A DNA stretch of 64,000 bases from Sulfurospirillum sp036802865 (lineage in GTDB: Bacteria; Campylobacterota; Campylobacteria; Campylobacterales; Sulfurospirillaceae), in NCBI RefSeq assembly GCF_036802865.1, contig NZ_DAIRVK010000003.1:124001-188000 (forward strand), given 5' to 3'. Below the pieces are notes generated by a model, which was not told where the DNA came from, ran no database searches, and saw only the letters and a list, made by a program, of their open reading frames with translations. This document shows positions 60,520-64,000 of the stretch, in pieces. Both the position numbers and the translations under genes were made by a program. The number at the start of each line of letters is the position of its first letter. Position 1 is the stretch's first letter.

Positions 60520-62771
60520 TCTTTAATTTTCCTAAAACTTTTTTGGAAGAATCTATCCAATTCAATTTGTAAGGCTTTATTTTTTGCATTTCCAAACAAT
60601 GAAAATCCATATATTTTGATTGGTGTTTGATCATGTGAAGTCAAATAAAAAACACCTGTCTTTGCTCCTAATGGTATATCTTTTAAAAGAGATGAATTAT
60701 ATGTAGCCCTATCTTCTGCTAAACTAAAAGGAATTAATGAAGTACCAAGGAATTTTCCATTCTCATCAAGCCAATTAATTTGAAAACGTGCCATGGCAGG
60801 TTGTGTTATATCAGCTTTTGCTACATCTAAATTAATTTTATATTCGTCACTCTTCACTTCAAATACTCTCACTTGAGGCTGAGTCGCTGTAACCATTATA
60901 GGATCTATTAATGTCTCATGTAGAATAGGTTTAAGTTGTTGTTTTACTTTGTACAATATGTGCGTATCTGATTCATAAAATACTTCTAAATTAACTTTGA
61001 TAGAATCTATGTTAGGATCAAAAAGCTCTGAAAACTTTATTGGGAAACGCTTATCTATCATATAGTAATGAAAATTTAATAAAAATTCATCGGGAGATAA
61101 AGACTTGTTTATCACTTTATCAACTAAATATGTGTTGTACCAATCCAAGGAATAAAATTCCCCGGAGAACACTCCTCGATAAGGATCATTATTTGATAAT
61201 ACTCGCATTTTTTCTGCATATGGTATCATTGAAAGAACAGAAGTATTGTCAATTCGAGCTAATCTATTATCTGGTGTGAGCATCTCTTTTTTAAAGCCAA
61301 AATAATTCTTGGAAGTATAAATTCTCTCTATTTGCACTACTCCTAATGGCAAAATAATCAAAAAGAAAAACACTTTAGAATATTTGTGTGTTGTCAAAAT
61401 ATAACTAATAGGGATAATACATAAGATTAATGAGCCCATAAAATATCGAATGTTATAGGTAAATTTTGTTGCAATCCAAAATGACAATAAGCTTGCGAAA
61501 ACAAAAAATATCAAGCGCTTTCTAGGAGCATATTTTGCAAAATATATCAATACCACACACGGTAATAATAAAATAAAAAATCCAACACCACCTTTTAGCA
61601 TTTCAATATTATTGGTTGTTTCAAAAACGATAGAATAAAGAGAATGAAAGTTAAAGCCTAATGGATTTTTATAGAAAGGATCTAAAAAATGAGCCTGATT
61701 AAAATAAGGGCTTTTAAATACCTCATTCATAAATGGAAACAAAGGGTTTCCCGTTTTATACCAAATAACACCCATGACAGGAACAAAAGGTAAACAGGCT
61801 ACCATACAACTTTTCACAATAAGCCATAAATCATTTTTCACAAAATACTTATGCTGAGACAATAACTGATACACTGCATACATCATTAACGGAATAAGAT
61901 AATAAAACGCTGTTTGTTTTGCAAACATACCAAGTCCAGCTAAAAAGCCCAATGCAATCAAATTCTTTCTCAAGCTAAAAAGACTTCTATATTGTATAAG
62001 CAAATAAGCAATAAATACAAAATATAAAGGATAGATATCAACGTAAAGAATCGTCGATAACGAATAAAAAAGCGGTGTAGTTAAATATAATATCGCGATA
62101 CTCGCAATAAATAAATTGTGTCTCGAAATAAATGAAGCGATTCTTAACAAGCAGATCAGTAGTAGAAAAGAAATCAGTAAGTTCAGTAATACAATGGCTT
62201 TTGTACCATTCAATGCCAAAAGATACGTATAAAGCATATGAGGCAATAAAGCATAATCCCCATACACAATTGTTTCAAGAACATTATACGGATAGTACAT
62301 ATGATTTATAATTTGAAAAGGAATAGCTATATGCTTAACTAATGCATCATACTGCATTATAGGATAGGATGCTGGTATAACATAGCACACTGTAGCAATA
62401 GACAAAATAACTAAAATTAAGCTATTTTTCTCATATGTATCAAGTAAGTTCCTTTTACAATCACTCACGATAAGGAAAATTTTACTTTTTTGTAAATATA
62501 TTAAAAATATACTAGCAACGAGGTAAACACTTTTATGATTAATTTTATAAAATGTACTAAGCCATACCAAGCATCCTAGCATTCCAATACCAAGTGCAAG
62601 TTGTATTAATCCTTTATCCATTTTAGATACGTGAATATTAAAAACACTACCCAACCCCAATGCGGTACAAATAAAAATTGCTAATAGTGCAACATCATAA
62701 GCAATATTAAAATAGAGCACTTCAGCTAAAAAACTTAAAATGATTAATATAAAAAACGCTTTTTTCATCAT
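60516..62771 (-). CDS. Large polytopic membrane protein, GT-C-like
   Basis: A 751-residue protein with about twelve to fourteen hydrophobic segments in the first 480 residues and a hydrophilic, beta-rich C-terminal domain (about 560-751). Loop 1 has YPIMQYDALVKHIAIPFQI, a acidic-loop arrangement seen in GT-C glycosyltransferases, and later segments include FAKQTAFYYLIPLMMY and GNPLFPFMNEVFKSPYFNQA. I take it as a GT-C or polymerase-like enzyme using a lipid-linked donor at the periplasmic face. ATG at 62771 overlaps the previous stop; the ATG at 62768 is equally possible. Confidence 0.65.
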   Translation of the reverse strand: MMKKAFFILIILSFLAEVLYFNIAYDVALLAIFICTALGLGSVFNIHVSKMDKGLIQLALGIGMLGCLVWLSTFYKINHKSVYLVASIFLIYLQKSKIFLIVSDCKRNLLDTYEKNSLILVILSIATVCYVIPASYPIMQYDALVKHIAIPFQIINHMYYPYNVLETIVYGDYALLPHMLYTYLLALNGTKAIVLLNLLISFLLLICLLRIASFISRHNLFIASIAILYLTTPLFYSLSTILYVDIYPLYFVFIAYLLIQYRSLFSLRKNLIALGFLAGLGMFAKQTAFYYLIPLMMYAVYQLLSQHKYFVKNDLWLIVKSCMVACLPFVPVMGVIWYKTGNPLFPFMNEVFKSPYFNQAHFLDPFYKNPLGFNFHSLYSIVFETTNNIEMLKGGVGFFILLLPCVVLIYFAKYAPRKRLIFFVFASLLSFWIATKFTYNIRYFMGSLILCIIPISYILTTHKYSKVFFFLIILPLGVVQIERIYTSKNYFGFKKEMLTPDNRLARIDNTSVLSMIPYAEKMRVLSNNDPYRGVFSGEFYSLDWYNTYLVDKVINKSLSPDEFLLNFHYYMIDKRFPIKFSELFDPNIDSIKVNLEVFYESDTHILYKVKQQLKPILHETLIDPIMVTATQPQVRVFEVKSDEYKINLDVAKADITQPAMARFQINWLDENGKFLGTSLIPFSLAEDRATYNSSLLKDIPLGAKTGVFYLTSHDQTPIKIYGFSLFGNAKNKALQIELDRFFQKSFRKIKE

Positions 62772-63607
62772 TATCCTCTACAATTTTTCAATAAAACATC
62801 TTCTAACAAAGGATTAAGTGTCAAATCGCTCTGAAGGATAACATCATTTTCTTTTAATCCCTTGATGCTTGTTGTTGTAATTCCTATGTTTATCTTTAAT
62901 ATTTCCAATATTTTGACACAACCATAAATTAACACGTAAGGAATCGATATAAAAAATATGTTTTTTTGAAAGATTTGAGAAATACCATAAAGCAACTCTT
63001 TCATTGTCGGTTCGCTTGCATAAAATAGGTCTAAAGGCTTATGTTTATTTATTCCAGCTTCTATAACATTAACAAGTTCTTCCACTAAGTCATCAATACC
63101 TATCAACTTTACTTTTTGCTTTCCACCATCAATAAGTGGCAATATTGGATAACGTTTTACTTTATGAACGATACTGTGGAAAAGACCGCCATTTCCAACA
63201 ATAAGTCCAGGTCTGACAATAGGCATATTCTGTTCGATAAACCATTGTTCAATCCCTTGTTTAGCACGAGCATATTCGGAACTATTGCCCGTTTTAACTC
63301 CAATGGTACTAATAAAAAGTTGTTGTCTTACTCCCATTTTTTTAAATTGCTGTGCCCATAATAATGTTGAATCAATGTTTTCTTTCACTGAAGAATGTTG
63401 ATCATACAGACAGTGAATTACCCAATCAAAAATATTTGATTCATCAACAAATGGTTTTCCAAAATATATTTTATAGACTTGCGTATAGAAAGGTTTCGAG
63501 ATACCATACCTATCACAGCCATATACTTCATGGCAACCAATTTCTGAGAGTTTTTTCGCAAGATGTGTTGCAAGAAAGCCGCTTGCACCAGTAATTAAAA
63601 TCTTCAT
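62771..63607 (-). CDS. NAD-dependent epimerase/dehydratase family protein
   Basis: A 278-residue atypical extended SDR. The nucleotide loop is MKILITGASGFLATHLAKKL; LFISTIGVKTGNSSEYARAK holds a serine-threonine segment and a YxxxK pair; IVRPGLIVGNGGLFHSIVHK and VKLIGIDDLVEELVNVIEAG are typical of the C-terminal substrate side. It resembles NmrA/NDUFA9-like proteins more than sugar epimerases such as GalE. It overlaps the GMC oxidoreductase stop by four bases. The substrate is unknown. Confidence 0.75.
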   Translation of the reverse strand: MKILITGASGFLATHLAKKLSEIGCHEVYGCDRYGISKPFYTQVYKIYFGKPFVDESNIFDWVIHCLYDQHSSVKENIDSTLLWAQQFKKMGVRQQLFISTIGVKTGNSSEYARAKQGIEQWFIEQNMPIVRPGLIVGNGGLFHSIVHKVKRYPILPLIDGGKQKVKLIGIDDLVEELVNVIEAGINKHKPLDLFYASEPTMKELLYGISQIFQKNIFFISIPYVLIYGCVKILEILKINIGITTTSIKGLKENDVILQSDLTLNPLLEDVLLKNCRG

Positions 63608-64000
63608 CTATTGCCACATTGTTGTGCAATTCGCATAGCATTCGCCATTAGAGTTAAACTATAATTAGTCGCAGGGATACACTTAAAGGTTGAGCCATCT
63701 GCGATATAGACATTTTTATTTTCTGGCAACTCTCCATTGACGGTTGTTTCATAAGGCGATGTTGGATTTAGACTCATTGGAAGAGTTCCACCGTAATGAA
63801 TACCGTTTCCATGTGATACGCGATAGGCAAATCCTTCTAACGTTAACAGCCCTAGTGAACGTAATACTTCCACTGCCTCATGAATCAATGGTTGTGGGAT
63901 TTCATGACCTGTGCCTATAATATCAATGTTATTCTCGCGATTAAGCAAAAGTTCTGCAAAAATTTCTGGATCTGAAGGTAGAAAAATTTGTGAAGCCATC
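63604..64000 (-). CDS. GMC-family oxidoreductase (C-terminal part, cut by window edge)
   Basis: The last 131 or so residues of a larger protein that continues past the right edge. SHGNGIHYGGTLPMSLNPTS and NVYIADGSTFKCIPATNYSL followed by TLMANAMRIAQQC match the C-terminal substrate and FAD-binding part of glucose-methanol-choline oxidoreductases (H-x-x-G-T and D-G-S motifs). The methionine at 63999 is probably internal. Such FAD enzymes oxidise alcohols or sugars. It is placed with an SDR protein at the head of the glycan operon, which is uncommon. Confidence 0.82.
   Translation of the reverse strand, partial: MASQIFLPSDPEIFAELLLNRENNIDIIGTGHEIPQPLIHEAVEVLRSLGLLTLEGFAYRVSHGNGIHYGGTLPMSLNPTSPYETTVNGELPENKNVYIADGSTFKCIPATNYSLTLMANAMRIAQQCGNR

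Overview
The window looks like chromosomal DNA of a Campylobacterota (epsilonproteobacterial) species, most probably a Sulfurospirillum-like organism. This is inferred from the AT-rich sequence, tight ATGA-overlapped operons, TATAAT-type -10 boxes without clear -35 boxes, the petABC bc1 complex with a long dihaem PetC, the CcoI-CcoS pair, periplasmic LigE, and the content of the lipooligosaccharide (LOS) cluster. No 16S or other decisive marker is present, so the genus is an inference.

Region 1 (1-8608, minus strand) is a nucleotide-sugar block that appears to be one long transcription unit: PolB-like exonuclease, phosphomannomutase, rfbA, rfbB, ligE, a ugd pseudogene, a galE pseudogene, manC, gmd and fcl (cut by the left edge). 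It makes GDP-mannose, GDP-fucose and dTDP-4-keto-6-deoxyglucose. The UDP-glucuronate and UDP-galactose branch has been destroyed by deletions and stops. Region 2 (8676-20351) is the LOS core locus: waaC, lpxL-like, waaL-like, a second GT9, three GT2 enzymes and waaF on plus, meeting gmhA-hldE-hldD-gmhB and a TPR protein on minus. It contains the complete ADP-heptose pathway.

Region 3 (20460-34328) holds a cytochrome c553, CcoS/CcoI for cbb3 oxidase, three c-di-GMP-type proteins (EAL, HD-GYP, and a GGDEF fused to two ligand-binding domains), a DMT transporter, tpx, pgeF, ribE and a chemoreceptor. Region 4 (34350-40734) has 5-oxoprolinase pxpABC diverging from a four-gene cassette that I cannot match to a described pathway: acyl-CoA-dehydrogenase-like flavoprotein, cytosolic PhnD-fold protein, MetE-core zinc methyltransferase and OsmC-like protein. 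This is the best candidate for an undescribed system. Region 5 (40859-53257) is housekeeping: mnmG, petABC plus a cytochrome c'-like protein, gpmI-fabG-acpP-fabF-accA, mraY-murD and tRNA-Phe.

Region 6 (53258-64000) starts at the tRNA-Phe 3' end with 1.9 kb of decayed DNA (short repeats, a broken HTH gene, an IS3-family remnant), followed by a minus-strand polysaccharide cluster: GMC oxidoreductase (cut by the right edge), SDR, large GT-C-like membrane protein, wecB, three glycosyltransferases and a WbaP-type initiating transferase. The layout suggests a genomic island boundary at tRNA-Phe.

A dispersed structured intergenic element with a conserved loop and differing but still paired stems occurs at least three times (20764, 23544, 38113).
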